From Dimorphilus gyrociliatus (Eukaryota; Annelida; Polychaeta; Dinophilidae): DNA of 64,000 nucleotides. Below are positions 24,975-38,008 of the stretch, piece after piece (within the stretch, counting starts at the first letter, position 1; each line of letters begins with the position of its first letter). A program made the translations under genes and the position numbers. Location: contig CAJFCJ010000023.1 of the NCBI GenBank assembly GCA_904063045.1, positions 1 to 64,000 on the forward strand. The letters run 5' to 3'. The notes under the pieces are model-generated. The model searched no databases, was not told where the DNA came from, and saw only the letters and a program-made list of their open reading frames with translations.

Positions 24975-25829
24975 AGATTTATGTTTAAAACTACAATATT
25001 TTTCATTTACTTTCATTTGAAGAGCAAAGATATAACAAAACAAAATGAACAAAAAACGACGCCTTCATTCAACAGGCTGATAAACTATTCAAACTTATAA
25101 AGTATTTTTAAACAATTCTAGAGTAGTCTTTTTCTAATAGACAACAAAGAGGTTATTACCTCTTTAAACAACTAGTAAATATTTACTGTATAAGGAATAG
25201 TTAACGTTTTTACATATAATACAAAATTATTGTTCAAACTAACATATACTGGAAATTGGAAATATATTGAAATGATACTTGTAATAGAAATACTAACTTA
25301 TCAATTTAAAGGTATCATTGAAAATGATCAATAGTAAAATTTATGACATTTACATCATTAAAAACCAATATAGTAATTCAATTATTTAAAAGTTTCCTTT
25401 TCTATAACCTAACTAAAAATGAAATAATTCGTATCTTTTTAAAGTTTCCCTATTGAAAGAAGGGGAGATGAGAGGAGAAAGGGGAGCGGGAGAGATGAAT
25501 GCATACTCTTTGATGATAAATCCTTTATTTTAAGTGAAATAATTAATTATTTCCTATTATTTATTTAATAAAAGGATCATGCATTTTTTATGAATCTTTG
25601 TAGAAAGTAAATTCATTGAATCACTTAAGCCATTAAAAACATCTTTTTTTTTCTCACAGTCAAACAAAGCTGATTAAATTATTTATAAAAGCTAATGGCT
25701 CGCTCTAGGGGAATATACTGTATAATCGTTAGGAAATGAACTAGTCATCTGAATGACGCAGTAGGTACAACAAATATCTTGTTATAGGTTAATAATAAAT
25801 TCTTTCGTTCATCCGCTTTGTGGACTGAT
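24975..25829. other. Intergenic, AT-rich
   Basis: About 850 bp between the MAM gene and the DEG/ENaC gene on the same strand. No exon or repeat family was recognised; one TATACTGTATAA motif lies near 25715. Confidence 0.55.
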
Positions 25830-27588
25830 ATGAGCCGCTTCTTTACCAAAGTGAGACCACTAAATAACACCTCTCTCGAAGAGTCTCTGGAAGATGTTAA
25901 ACATGAAACGGAACAGTCTACAGAAAAAAGTAAAAGTTTAACCTATTTTTTGACTTTTCGTCTTGGTCTACTTCTCCAGGATATTAGTATCATTGGAATA
26001 AAATATACTGCAAATCATGGTATATCGTTTATAAGAAGATTACTATGGACTGTACTTATTCTATTTGGTTTTGGATTTATGATTTATCAACTTCAAGATA
26101 GATTCTCCTATTTCTTTAAATACGAAACAACTTCTCGGGCAAAATATACTTATAACAAAATGCTAAGGTTTCCAACCATAACAATATGCAACGAAAATAG
26201 ATTTTTCTATTCAAAAGCAAAGAGTGGAGGTATAATCTAACCAATCATCTAAGGAAGATTAACCTTATATTTTTATACTAAAACTAGGTCAAATGGTTAT
26301 TGACAGTCTATTAGCAGTTTTTCCGGCTCTCCCTGCCTTTAGAAAGAAAGTAGTAATAACTGAAGAAAATAAATTTCTTACAAATGATACGTTTTTTGAT
26401 TGGGGTGAAAAGTATAGGCTATTAGGACAATATCCAGAAGAAGCCATTCTTTATGTAATTAATTTTGCTGTAATTTCAAATAAACGACTCTCTTTTCTTT
26501 TCTTTTAATTTTTGCAGTGTAGTTTTAGGCAGCAAATGTGCAGTTCGAAAAATTTTACACACGTTGACACAAATATGGGCGGATGTTTTCAGTTCAACTC
26601 CGGTTAGTTGACTAGGACATTTCTCTTTAGATTCAAAAACAAATAGTTTGTCATTTTCTCGCCTAGAAGCCCATGAAGAAGTAACAAGATCTACTGGAGC
26701 TGCAAATGGATTAACAGTTTTTTTGAATATTAGTCAAGAGGATTATTTTATAGCAAATTCAATGTCGGCGGGATTTCGAGTTTGTACTTTTGAGTGTTAT
26801 GCTTCTTATGCTTTCTCTATTGGAAGATTGATATTTATATATTTTCAAATATGTAGGTAATGATTCACGACCCAAAAGATAATCCTGAAATGTTTGAAAA
26901 TGGTATAAAGATATCGTTTGGTTCAGAATACATTATTTCAGCAACATTATCTCAAACAAGATTACTTGATAAACCCTACGGAAAATGCATTACAGATGCT
27001 AATTACCGACAAAGTCGGTGTTTAAGCATTTGTTATTCTGATTATATTGCAAGAAAGTGTAAATGTAGACTACCAGATATGACAAGTGAGATAGAATTTT
27101 TATTAAAACATTCATATTTCAATATAGGTAATATAAATATCTCATCTCTCTTCCCTATAGCAACAAACGCAACGCCTGTTTGTGCACCATTTAGTCTAAT
27201 CTGTGTTCAGGAAGAAGTTCAACTTTACTTCAAGAATGAAGAATTTACTAAATGCCGCTGTGATAGTCAGTGTCTTATTACTCGATATCACACAGCTACC
27301 TCAGCATCGGGTTTTGGTCATCACTATATACAAACTATCGAAAAATCAAATATCTCAAAGCAGCATATCATGCAAAATTATGTTGCGTTAAACATTTTCT
27401 TCTCATCAATGGTTTCGGAGGAAATAGAAGAAAAAGCAGCCTATACATGGTTAGCCCTTTTGTCAGACGTTGGAGGAGCTTTTGGTTTAATATTAGGTTC
27501 AACCGTCTTAACACTCGTCGAATTTTTTGATTTTTTTTGCGTAACAATCGCCGATCTTATTGGAATGAGATATATTAAAAAAAAGTAA
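25830..27588 (+). CDS. DEG/ENaC channel subunit, copy 1
   Basis: Exons 25830-26229, 26288-26454, 26518-26602, 26667-26779, 26857-27085 and 27161-27588 (1422 nt, 473 residues). The N-terminus has the family His-Gly gating motif (NHGIS, residues 62-66). TM1 spans about 70-90, then FPTITICNEN (114-123). The cysteine-rich extracellular loop includes GGCFQFN and repeated C-x-C pairs. TM2 near the C-terminus contains AFGLILGSTVL, the pore with the Gly-x-Ser filter read as GST. It is a sodium-selective or peptide/acid-gated trimeric channel by family; the stimulus is unknown. Exons 4 and 5 have the same lengths (113, 229) as in the paralog at 29068-30830. The 75-nt last intron is open in frame, so retention would add 25 residues. 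The ATG at 25830 is preferred to the upstream TTG. Confidence 0.88.
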
Positions 27589-29067
27589 GTAAAAATTCAA
27601 ACAAAATTCCCAATACTATATTTATTGAATCAACAGAATCAAAAAGAAGCAGATGAGCATTGATACAAACACATGAATAACATTCGTCATGCTTGAACAG
27701 TTTATTTAAATATATTTAACTAATTTATTTTAGACAGTAAAATGAAAATTCAAATTTATTAGAATAATGTTATTTATAGATTCGAGTAGGCTATAATTTT
27801 ATTGAACTAACTAAATATTTACGATTCTTTGTTACTGTCTAAAATAATTTACTGTTTTCCTTTTCAGTTGAAAATAATTAACTAATCAACTAATAAAAGA
27901 GTCTTTTTACTCGATCAATGTTGAGCAAGCTGTTCCAATTGTTAAGACAAATGAACATCCCATGCTTAATTTTAACAGTCAACCGCAAAAATAATGGGAA
28001 ACGACCATTTAGCTACACTCTTCTCTCTATAGCTGATAAGCGGATCTATTATTTAGGTTTTAGACAATTTAGTTAAACCTTTTGTAGGACTATTCAAAAA
28101 TATTATACTACTAATATTTGCGTATGTCAATAGAACAGTTTGTACAGCGAGCGTAATAGTACTTTTATCATTACTTGACGAGCAATTGTCTCAGTAATAA
28201 GATGAAAAATATATCTAAATACTGTATTGGACACTTTTTTAGATTACTTATGTTTCACAGCAAAATCCAAATATTAGCGTTTATTAGCTGAAGAGTTGGC
28301 TATGCAGTTATTTAAACAAATATTTTGTATGATTATTTTAATTATCTTTGCAGTTTCCATGTGATTGTGGTGAATTCCGTTGAATACAATACTGTATTAC
28401 AATTAAGTTAGCCGATACTTGGGTATTCGATTACAAAAGAGAAAATCATTTTAACCCTTTTCTTCTTTTTACTAGCTCAATTGAGTATTTAAATCATTGA
28501 ATTACAAGTATTTTACTAGATTTAACATATCCATAAACTTTCTGCATTCCTTTTTGTTGTCCAATAAATATAATGTTAATAACAACGCCATCTATACTTT
28601 ACTTTATGGTATTTCGTGACTTAAAAAGGCTTATTTTTAGATTTCTTCTACGTGCAAAGCAAGGTTAATATGATTCATTATCATTTCCAAAACAAATAGA
28701 ATAAATTCAAGTATATTCATGAATAAATGAAAAATGAAGTCCATGTGAATAGTGTTTATAGTAATTAAAAGTTTCATACGTAGATAGGAAAAATACCATT
28801 TAGTCTTAACATTTAAATTATTCACTTATCTTATCATACATTTGTAAATGTTTGTTTGCATTCAATATTTTATCAAAAACAAAACTATTTAAAGTTGGGA
28901 AACAATAAAAGAGAGGAGAGGGAGAGAGTTTTTGACTCTTTTAAATTATTAAATGTTCATTTTTTTGATTTATAATTTGTGACAAAAGTGTTTCAGTGCT
29001 TTTTTATATTACATCAAGTTTTTATAGATAAAATTTCAAGTTCAAGTGCTATTTCATAAATTTAATG
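27589..29067. other. Intergenic between convergent DEG/ENaC genes
   Basis: About 1.5 kb forming the shared 3' region of the two tail-to-tail channel genes. AT-rich; a small minus frame at 28637-28825 has no recognisable domain. I see no inverted repeat joining the two genes. Confidence 0.55.
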
Positions 29068-30830
29068 TCATGCAGATCTTGCTTGTTTTTCGTGAGCTTT
29101 TACAGTGCAGTATTCAAAAGTTGAAACTACTAAGAAGTCTATTAACTCAACTAAAGTCAGGAAAGTTGCCCCCAGTATTAAACCAAATGCTCCTCCAACG
29201 TCCGACATGAGTGCCAACCACGAATAGGCGGCGCTCTCTGTTACTTCTTCGCTAATCATTGATGAAAAATAGATGCTTACTATGACAATGTTTTTGTCGA
29301 CTTCAGCAGCTGTTAAAGATGGCTGATCTTTATTTATTACTTGAAGATAGTAATCACTAATTGGTGATCCTGATATAGACGATTGATAGGTAATAATATC
29401 ACACTGAGATGGACAATCGCACTTTCTGAATTCTTGATTTTTGAAATAATCTATCAGTTTCTTTCTTGTGCACGGAAAGTTGAGAGGAGCACAAATAGGG
29501 ACCTTATCTTTTGCTGTTCAATTAAAAACATTTTTCCATTCTTGTTGTTAAAAAATGAAATAATTATTGATCTAAATACTTACGTGTCATATCTATATCG
29601 ATACATCCACAATGTTTAGCTACGTAGTTAGAAGAGCAATTATGAAAGCAAGTAGCTTGCCTATAAGTGGCGTCATTATTACAATTTCCGTATGGTTTTG
29701 GTAAGTATTTAGATTCTTTTAAAGTCGCTGAAACGACTGTTTCCATTCCCGGAGCAAGTTTAATACCTCGTTGATATATTTCAGGTACTGTATCTTTTTC
29801 GTGTAAAAGAATCTTTAGAATAAAAAGAGAATATAATTAGAATTTAGTTTTTCTTTGCAGCTTGAAATTATACCAACTCGGAAGCCTGCAGAAGGAGAAT
29901 TAGCGGCCAAGTATTCGTGCTGTTTAGTATCTAGGATCAAGATTAAAGGATCAGCACTTCCCGCTGCTGTAGCATAGTGATTCTGACCCCCTGATTAACA
30001 ATAAAACGGATAAAAATAATAATTTAATGACGATAGATTAAAATTACTAGGATTAAATTGGAAACACCGTCCCATTGTAGTGGAAACATCTATCAAGTAT
30101 GAATCTTTACATAACTCTCCTTTAAATACGCACTAAGAGAAAAAAATAAACAACATTGTAAAATATTTAATAACAATTCTTTTTACTTACAGAACTAATG
30201 ACCTCTTTCTGCGTATGTGACAGGGTTATATAAGCATTTTCCCAATTCATGAGAGAATTATTTGCTAAATCTCTATTATCATCGGTAATTTCGATTGTTT
30301 TTGATTCAAGTGGATCTGGCGACCAAATCAATTTAATCATCTCAACAGTGTACGGATCTATTTGTTTATAAGGCATTTTTATTACTGGTTCACCCTACAA
30401 AATATTATAACTAACCCATTACTTTTGCTTTAGATAGTACTACTCTATTTTCATTACAAATTGTGATAGTAGGAAATCGTATTCTTTCCTTATAGATTAA
30501 TCTTGTTCTAGTCGTCGTGTCAAATTTTAGAAAATACCTTATTCTTTCTTGTAGCTGAAAAAACATAAAGCCAAAACCGAATAATATCAGAGTTAACCAC
30601 ATTAGTCGTCTGAGGGGCGATAAGCCTGAATTAAAGACGTATTTTATTCCAATTATGCTAACTTCTTGCATAAAATTTCCAAGTCTATAGGACCATAGAA
30701 AAGTTGGCTTTTTTTCTTTTTCATCTTGCCAAACCTCTCTTATCATATTGTTTTTTAAATTATTTGTTGTGAGCGGAGCGGATGTTTGAGAAAGTGGTTC
30801 GACGCGAGTTGTTGATACTGAGCCATTCAT
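29068..30830 (-). CDS. DEG/ENaC channel subunit, copy 2
   Basis: Exons 30830-30423, 30394-30191, 30132-30048, 29990-29878, 29812-29584 and 29513-29068 (1485 nt, 494 residues). Every intron sits at the same protein position as in the neighbour at 25830-27588, so this is an inverted tandem duplicate with well diverged sequence. TM1 is about residues 73-92, followed by FPTITICNEN; TM2 has AFGLILGATFL. At residues 67-69 it reads NSG where the paralog has NHG, so the conserved His of the gating motif is lost. It ends with a short basic tail. Probably a subunit that assembles with the paralog, which is inference from their proximity. Confidence 0.88.
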
Positions 30831-33383
30831 TTTTTTCTTTTTTTCAACCGAGCTGGACGTCCTCTTCTGTCTGAATGAGTGAATAATTGCTCTTAATACA
30901 AAATATAAAGAATTATTGATTGGTTTTTTTTATTTAGAGTCACTTACCTAAAGGATAGTTTTGCTTAGCAGATCTAAATTCATAGCGACCAAAATCAAAT
31001 AGAAGATTATTCTTATGTCAATCCCATAAGAGCTTAAAGTGTTTCTTTCATTTGTAATGAATTCAAGTGAAATACTGGAAGGCCTAATAAATATGTCCTC
31101 CGAGAAGCTTTTGTATTATGCTATATCGTAACATGTGCATTTTTGTTGGTAAAGCTCTTTTTATCAAGATCTAGCTTGATCCTAGGCTAAAGCAATTAGC
31201 ATAGAATAAAATGATTCAATAGGACAATAATCGAATACAGAAGACTAAAAGAAGTTTTCTTCCCTTTTTCTTAAAATAAAGCAATTTTATAATAAGCTAA
31301 AAATATAAAGAGTTTGTTAACAAGACAATAGATTTTTGATACATTTTTCAAGCAAATTGAATGAAGACTAAACTTTAACTAATAATCAAGTATTCACTAT
31401 TTACACTTGCGAATTGGTATCTTTTCTTATACTATTTGTCTTCTATTCAATATTTATACATCTTATGATATAAACATTTTAAATATGACTTCTAAAGTGG
31501 TTTTTCCACCGATAAATCTAATCATCTTTTAGATACTATTAGCACTTTCGGACAATTGTAATCACATGGTCAATTTTTGATAGTTTTATGAATGGGTTTT
31601 GAAAGCAAGTTTTTACTGGAGTATCTCATTAAAAAATCCCTATTAATTCATTAATAATTAATAAATTAAAACAATGTTACTTTTATTAAAGTACATCCTT
31701 GTATATATATAGAAAACCTTTTAAGTACTTAACTTGAATTAAAATAGAAACAATTATCCCTACTTGTTGGGACAGTTGCATTTCTTGTATTCAATAGTAC
31801 GCCTTTCAGGTGATATATTAATAAAATATTAAGTCTATTTAAACATAAACAAACTTTTAAAAATAGTTTTCTTATGACCTTTTGATAGAAAGAAGCTAGG
31901 TAAACATATAGATATTTTGACAGGAGAAATGTTCATTAAAAAGAATGCATTATTACATGTTATTATATATAAGAAATAACCTGTTCTGAATATCATTATT
32001 TAGACAATAAGATATCTTATATAAAGTAACATGACGTATTATGGTGCCAAAAGATAGCCATATTTAATTTTAACACTTTTTCTCTATCTAAACTAACCAC
32101 AACTTTTTATAGATTTTATTGAAATTTTCTAATTTACAAAGACTTTACGTTACACAATTTAACTTTTTCTGTTATCCAAAAATAGTAGAAAAAGTTTAAA
32201 CATCTTTCTTATCATTATTTATATCAATCTTTTAATAGCTCCTTATGGTTTTCATATACGATTACCTCCGGTTAAATTAGTTTCCATTCAAATTGAAACC
32301 TATTTATGTGATTACATACATTAGAAGGATTTACAATTATTAAAATCTATTCAATTTCTTTCAGATATTTTCACTTTTCTTCTATTTATATTCAATTACA
32401 TTCTAAATCGAATTAATATAAAATGCTTTCAATACGATATAGATAGTAGGTTTTTCTTTAATTTTTATTCAATTTAGTATCAAACTTTAAACGATTTTCT
32501 TGTAAAATGTCCACATGTCTTTTGTTTTTTTTCCTTTAACATTAATATTGTTTTGAATACACAGTTTGTTACACAACTTACATTTACATTGATAGATTAG
32601 TATAGTCTTTAATGAAACTCTTAAATGTTAATTAAATTGAAACTATTAGAATTATAACATTATAACCAAGTCATATAATATGCAGTCTAAGTATTTCCGG
32701 TTAGTTTTTACTTATTTAAATAATTTGCATATGCAGACTATTTGTGACTATTTTTCTTTTTTAGGACAGAGGTTAAAATATGTATGAGAATGATTGCCTC
32801 AGAAATGAATTGATATATTCATATTAAACAATGTTGATTTTATATATTAAATATTCTAGTAATTTTCCATCTTTTATAAGTTTTCTCTTTGGTTTTTAAA
32901 AAATGAAAAGTTTAAGCAATTTAATATTAATAAAGTATACAATTAGATTCTTAAGAAAGAAACAACTTTCATTAACTTTTATAGTATAAAAGTATAAAGG
33001 TATCTTTAAGAAATATAGTTTTTTTTTTCTGCGCCAATTTTTCCAACAGAACTTAAAAAATATACTAATCATACCCCCAGTTCAGATGACGTGACTAGCA
33101 GCCTCTTGTCAAAAATAATCTATTTTTAAATTGAAAACATATGCTTTTTAAGAAACGGAAATGCTTTTATCATTAAAAAAAAAAGTAAACTGTACAATTT
33201 AAAAAAAAAGAAAAAATAAGATAAAGTATCTTTAGAAACGGAAGTCGTGTAGAGAAAAATTTATCAATCAATTCTATTAATACATGAGAAAAAATTAATA
33301 AATTTCAATATTTATCTTTTATATTTTCTTCTTTCAGATAGCTATTTTAGTTGGAGATACACAAATATTTCTCATTTGATCTC
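30831..33383. other. Long intergenic between divergent channel and BEN-domain genes
   Basis: About 2.5 kb, strongly AT-rich with homopolymer runs. It holds both promoters. A likely 3' splice site (CTTTCAG) near 33340 points to a non-coding first exon of the BEN-domain gene. I found no coding exon, dispersed repeat or RNA gene. Confidence 0.55.
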
Positions 33384-34933
33384 ATGCCTTCTTCGGAGTC
33401 AAGTAAGTTTCAAGAAACGTATAACTCCTTTCTTTTCTTTCTTTCATTCTTTCTTAACTATTTAAGCATATCATATTTTTGAGGATAATAGAAAATTAGT
33501 TAAATAGAAAGCAAAAGAGGATAATTAACTAATTTTGTTTTATCAATACGAATTGCTCATTTGTTATTTGTCTTTCTTTTCAGTGGAAAACTACGATTCG
33601 TTGACGAATTCTAGAATGAATGAATATACGCCATATTTAAATGGTAACGGTTATCAATCGACATACGGAAAGAGAAAATACGAAGTTTCGTATCAAAAGG
33701 CTCAAGCCTACGAAGAGCACAGCAAAAAATGTTTGTTCTAATTTAATATTAAAGCTTGATTCACTTATAAAAAAGCAAGGCTGCATTCTATCGGTCTCTA
33801 TCGTTCCAGGCTTTAAATGTAACAATCATCCACATCCCCAAATGTACATGAGACGTTCTCACGAAAACTACTCCTCTTTTGGTATTCAGGAATCGAATTC
33901 TCCTAAAAACTCTGGTAAATATACAACATTAGAAATTATTATTACTTATTAAGAAAGCTACATTAATCTTTCACTTTTTTAGAAGAATTAGAGTGCGTCG
34001 TTCATAAGTTTGGCCTTAGCGAAGCGACTAATGAAAGAGTTGGTATTCAAGAGCAAACTCAAGTTGCAGAAAATATCACAAACTCTGAAGATTTATTGGA
34101 AAAAGAGAAAACTTACGATAGTGGCGACTCTTCGTCTGAAGGAAGTATTGTTGGTAAGTAAATTTTTATGAGAATAATTGAAAAAATCCAGATGTTGAGG
34201 TTTTTTTGTTGAAATAATAATCTCAAAATTTCTCATTACCTTCTGTTTATTACCTAATTTTTCCTTATCTTTTGTAAAAGCAGAACATCTAGAGAAAGAG
34301 ATAAAAGAACTAAGAAGAGAAGTTAAAGATTTACAAGTCTATAAGCAAAGATATCAGAATCTTAAAGTCGAAAAAACAACGACAAACAATTCTATTTATA
34401 AAATAGAAAATAAGATTGATAACAGTCTAATTGGAAAATCAATAATGGAAGGAGAACATATGGAAATGCAGCAAAACGAACCACCAGTTCATAAGCATCT
34501 AAAATACGCTAAAAGTATGATAGGAACCGTTATTCTAACAGAATCATATCCTGAAATTGTTATGTTAGAATACGACTTAGCAGTTGCTTCCAAAATCAAA
34601 TCGCCAACAAAAATGATAAGAGCACTCATAAGAGCAGTCTTCACTAGAGAATCTTTAAAAAATTGTTCAGCTAAGGGTGAAAAGAGTACACTTCCGGCCT
34701 TATTCGAAGACGGAAGAAAAGCAGTTTATATGCGCGTTGCAAAATCATTCGATATAACACTTGCTCAATTTAACGCTGAATTGAACAAATTATTAAATGA
34801 AATGCGAAGCGATTTAATGGAATCTCCCAAAAAGAAAAAAGCAAAGAAATTACCTACAGGTTGCTCCCTGAAAAATGATAAAAGTTCAATAAACGAGAGA
34901 AATCTCGATTTTCAATTGGGAGCTGTTTATTGA
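33384..34933 (+). CDS. Coiled-coil BEN-domain-like protein
   Basis: Exons 33384-33402, 33584-33730, 33810-33914, 33983-34153 and 34284-34933 (1092 nt, 363 residues). All introns are phase 1. The N-terminal half is tyrosine/asparagine-rich with a CFKCNNHPHP segment that could bind a metal. A coiled coil follows (LEKEIKELRREVKDL). The C-terminal ~100 residues (RALIRAVFTRESL...LPALFEDGRKAVYMRVAKSF) have the pattern of a BEN domain, a DNA/protein-binding helical domain of transcriptional repressors. A lysine-rich stretch (PKKKKAKK) may be a nuclear signal. The exon 5 acceptor is an AAAGCAG tandem, so one Ala can be in or out. The tail ends just before a TA-rich 3' region. Confidence 0.68.
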
Positions 34934-35340
34934 TACAATTTGTATATTATATATACTATATATATATATATATTAATATATACAGTATATATTGTTTACT
35001 GTTTATTTTATCATATGTATAAGTTATTCTTTGCCATTTTATCATTTTATATGCCATAAATAGTAATATATATATATATATATATTGTATGTGCTTGTAC
35101 TGTGTTTTCTTCTTTTCTATTACAACTTTATATTCTTAAACAATAAAGTTTATATATAAAAAATAGAGAATAGTCAAACATATTAATTCACAGGTTATCT
35201 TCTTGACCTACACAAAGATAACGCTATTCTATTCCTACTTTCAGCTACACTACACTGTAAGTTATTGCTAGGCCATTGTATAATCTAGCTACACTTTCTA
35301 ACAATGTGTTTTGCTACCTTTTTATTTTAGATATACCTTA
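34934..35340. repeat. TA-rich 3' flank with ACAGTATATA motif
   Basis: It contains two long (TA)n blocks (about 34947-34990 and 35068-35088) around TATACAGTATATA, then the leader of the TRIM gene ending in a strong 3' splice site (TTTTTATTTTAG near 35330). Confidence 0.6.
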
Positions 35341-37149
35341 ATGGCGTCCTTAGAGAGCTCTGTTTCAGTAAATTCTGAGCAGTTAGTGTGCTCAATTTGC
35401 CTAGAAAGTTGGGTACATAGAACTCCTAGACTTCTACCCTGCGCTCATACGTTTTGCCATAACTGTTTGGAGGATTTAGTAAAAACTGTACGAAACGGAA
35501 AGTTTGATTGTCCTACTTGTCGAAAGAGTACGCAGTTTGCAACGGTGAGCGAATTTCCAGTGAATTTCTACTTTTCTGACTTAAAAGATTATCAAGGAAT
35601 AGTAAGACAAAATAGTGTTAATACTCTTTGCCCTATTCATAATTCCTCGGCATCATTAATATGTGAAACTTGTAATTATGCGGCTGTTTGTCGAGCTTGT
35701 ACAGCTTTACACCCTGGTCACGAATTAAGAGGTTTACAAGAATTCTTGGAAACTGCTAAAATGGATCTATATTCAAAGAAATTAGATTTTGAGAAAGAAA
35801 AGGAAAGATTAATTGTTTTAGCAAGAAAAGAATTGGAAAGGAGAAAAGAGAAGCTAGATAATGATTATAATGATCTTTGTAAACAAATATCCCATCAAAC
35901 TTATAATTTAATTAAACCTTTTGATAAATTATACGAAAGAAATTTTACCTTAGACGACGCCAAAAACTTGTATGACATTACTATGAATTACTTGAGTACC
36001 AAATGGCACAAGTGGATAGATTATGAACAAAATTCATGCGGTATTGTTGAAGTAAAGACAAGAGAAATAAATTGGTTTGTACCAAGTTGTATGGAAAAAA
36101 CTGGTAAGGAAGATGAAAAGGATTTTTCTCTGTCGATTCCCAGACAAACGTCTGCGATTAATCATCAGCAAGGAGTATCTGTTAAAACAATTTTAACGTC
36201 TAGTACTTTAACAAACAGTAAAATACTTCCCAGTACCGAAGTAGATTTCGTTGAAAAGGACAATCAATTATGTATCTCTGAAAACAATAATTTTTATAAT
36301 AGTCCACCAATACGCCAAGAAGAACATCAGAAAAGTTATCTAAAACAAGCTAAAGCAGAAACGAAAAGTTATAAAAGTCAAGAGGTAACGTGCTGCTGCT
36401 GTACGGAAAATATAAGGAATATATCTGCAACAGCGCTAGGTTTATTTGTTCACTACAAAGTAGGAGAACACCGATTTGTTCATTTGCATAACCCAGATAA
36501 CTACAATCTGCTACAGGAAATAAACTTTCCTTATAAGAGTATAAGCTACGACGAGAACAACAAATACTTGTTTGCTTTAGATACCGATGATCAAATATTA
36601 TTTTGTAAATGCCAGTCAAGTACAGAAGAAATGATATTTACGTTTTGGCAATCTATGAATGAATCGTGGAAAAGTATCATTTCAGATCAGAAAAGTTTAC
36701 TTGTCCTACAAAACGACGAAGAATTATATTTATTTGATGTTATGTATGACCAAACTGCACCAGAACTATATGGAAACCAAACAGCTTATGATAATTTTGA
36801 AAAAAGTAGTGGAGTTTGTTTTATTGATAGAAGAACTCTTATATTAGCAGATAAAAAAGAAAATTGTCTTCATCAAATACTAATAGGTCGAGATAAGACA
36901 ATAACAAAATCAAAGCTGGATTATCCTTTAATAAAGCCACTTTCAGTGGCGTATTCACAACGTAACCGAGAGATAATTGTTGGACACGGCATGTTACCAA
37001 AATATAAAATTACTATTATTAATCATATGAACAACTCAGTTGTTCGTGACATACTCCTTAGTTACCAACCGAAACGTTTAGCATATTTTGACGATTTACA
37101 AATGCTATATGTCCTGGGAGGGGACGAGTTACACAGTTATTATCTATAA
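35341..37149 (+). CDS. TRIM-type RING/B-box E3 ubiquitin ligase
   Basis: A single coding exon of 602 residues. The ATG at 35341 follows a 3' splice site by about ten bases, so the 5' UTR is spliced; the open frame upstream starts at a TTG inside that intron. The RING finger has C17, C20, C34, H36, C39, C42, C57 and C60. The B-box has C97, H100, C108, C111, C117, C120, H123 and H127. A long coiled coil follows (KLDFEKEKERL, RKEKLDNDY). The C-terminal ~240 residues have repeating strand patterns (YKSISYDENNKYLFAL, LILADKKENCLHQI) like an NHL or related beta-propeller, weakly conserved. This is the RBCC plan of ubiquitin ligases; the propeller would choose the substrate or RNA. Cys repeats (CCCC) near 36389 are unexplained. 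Confidence 0.87.
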   Translation: MASLESSVSVNSEQLVCSICLESWVHRTPRLLPCAHTFCHNCLEDLVKTVRNGKFDCPTCRKSTQFATVSEFPVNFYFSDLKDYQGIVRQNSVNTLCPIHNSSASLICETCNYAAVCRACTALHPGHELRGLQEFLETAKMDLYSKKLDFEKEKERLIVLARKELERRKEKLDNDYNDLCKQISHQTYNLIKPFDKLYERNFTLDDAKNLYDITMNYLSTKWHKWIDYEQNSCGIVEVKTREINWFVPSCMEKTGKEDEKDFSLSIPRQTSAINHQQGVSVKTILTSSTLTNSKILPSTEVDFVEKDNQLCISENNNFYNSPPIRQEEHQKSYLKQAKAETKSYKSQEVTCCCCTENIRNISATALGLFVHYKVGEHRFVHLHNPDNYNLLQEINFPYKSISYDENNKYLFALDTDDQILFCKCQSSTEEMIFTFWQSMNESWKSIISDQKSLLVLQNDEELYLFDVMYDQTAPELYGNQTAYDNFEKSSGVCFIDRRTLILADKKENCLHQILIGRDKTITKSKLDYPLIKPLSVAYSQRNREIIVGHGMLPKYKITIINHMNNSVVRDILLSYQPKRLAYFDDLQMLYVLGGDELHSYYL

Positions 37150-38008
37150 AAATACAGCTGTAATAAGGTGATATAATATGTTCATATCATGTTACATACT
37201 AATATTTTTGAATATTGACTTATTTCAGCAAAGCAATATTAATATTTTTATTCATTATGATCGTAATACAATTAGATAAAAATCATCTCGACCAATCATG
37301 ACTTCAAAATGCTCATAATGCTACAGTTCACATCTAATTTTTACATAGTCTATACTTCTGACTCTTTTTTTATCAAATTTATAGTTTACCACAATATTCA
37401 TTATAACAGAAAACGACATCAAAGACAGTTAAAAATAGATTTACTTTCAGCTATTGACCTGAAAACTTTTAACAAACGACAGGAAGTTCATTGATAACAT
37501 TAAATGTAACAAAACCTCTTTAAAATCCGAAAATCTGTATATTTATTTGAACAACACTTACAACAACTTACTACAAACGGCTAAAGCTGGTTACAACTAT
37601 GCAAATGTAGGGAAAAATTTATTAATCAACAACTAATTATTTCTATCACTAATTCACAACAAGAGAATTACAACTTGTTTAAGTAAAATACATCAGATTT
37701 AACAATTCTGTTCTTCTGGACAATTCAAACGCTTTTAAAATGGTATACAAAATTTCGCACTGTTCTTGCCATGAACTCTATTTCACGTATACTTCTTCCT
37801 TCCATTCACTTAACATCCGTGAAATTATTCACGTTTACTACATCAAAGTGCATCACAAATACCAAATATAAACTTCCGATCTACTGATAAACAGATGCAC
37901 CTTGTTATTAAACTTATCTTTTTCTCACGATTCATTCATTATATAAACGCCATGAAATTCTTCAATTTCATTATTCCACTTTGAATAACAACATCTCAAC
38001 AAACTATC
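37150..38008. other. Upstream region of protease copy 1
   Basis: About 860 bp with no gene. From about 37780 to the ATG it is homologous to the region upstream of protease copy 6 (52824-53030, inverted), beyond the shared core promoter. Confidence 0.65.
37940..37949 (+). promoter_or_regulatory. TATA box of protease copy 1
   Basis: TATATAAACG, first base 69 bp upstream of the ATG at 38009. The same 10-mer at the same distance is found in four other copies. Confidence 0.8.

Noticed and set aside
37309-37494. Small plus-strand frame after the TRIM gene
   Set aside because: Short, low-complexity composition, no splice or promoter context, no recognisable domain.
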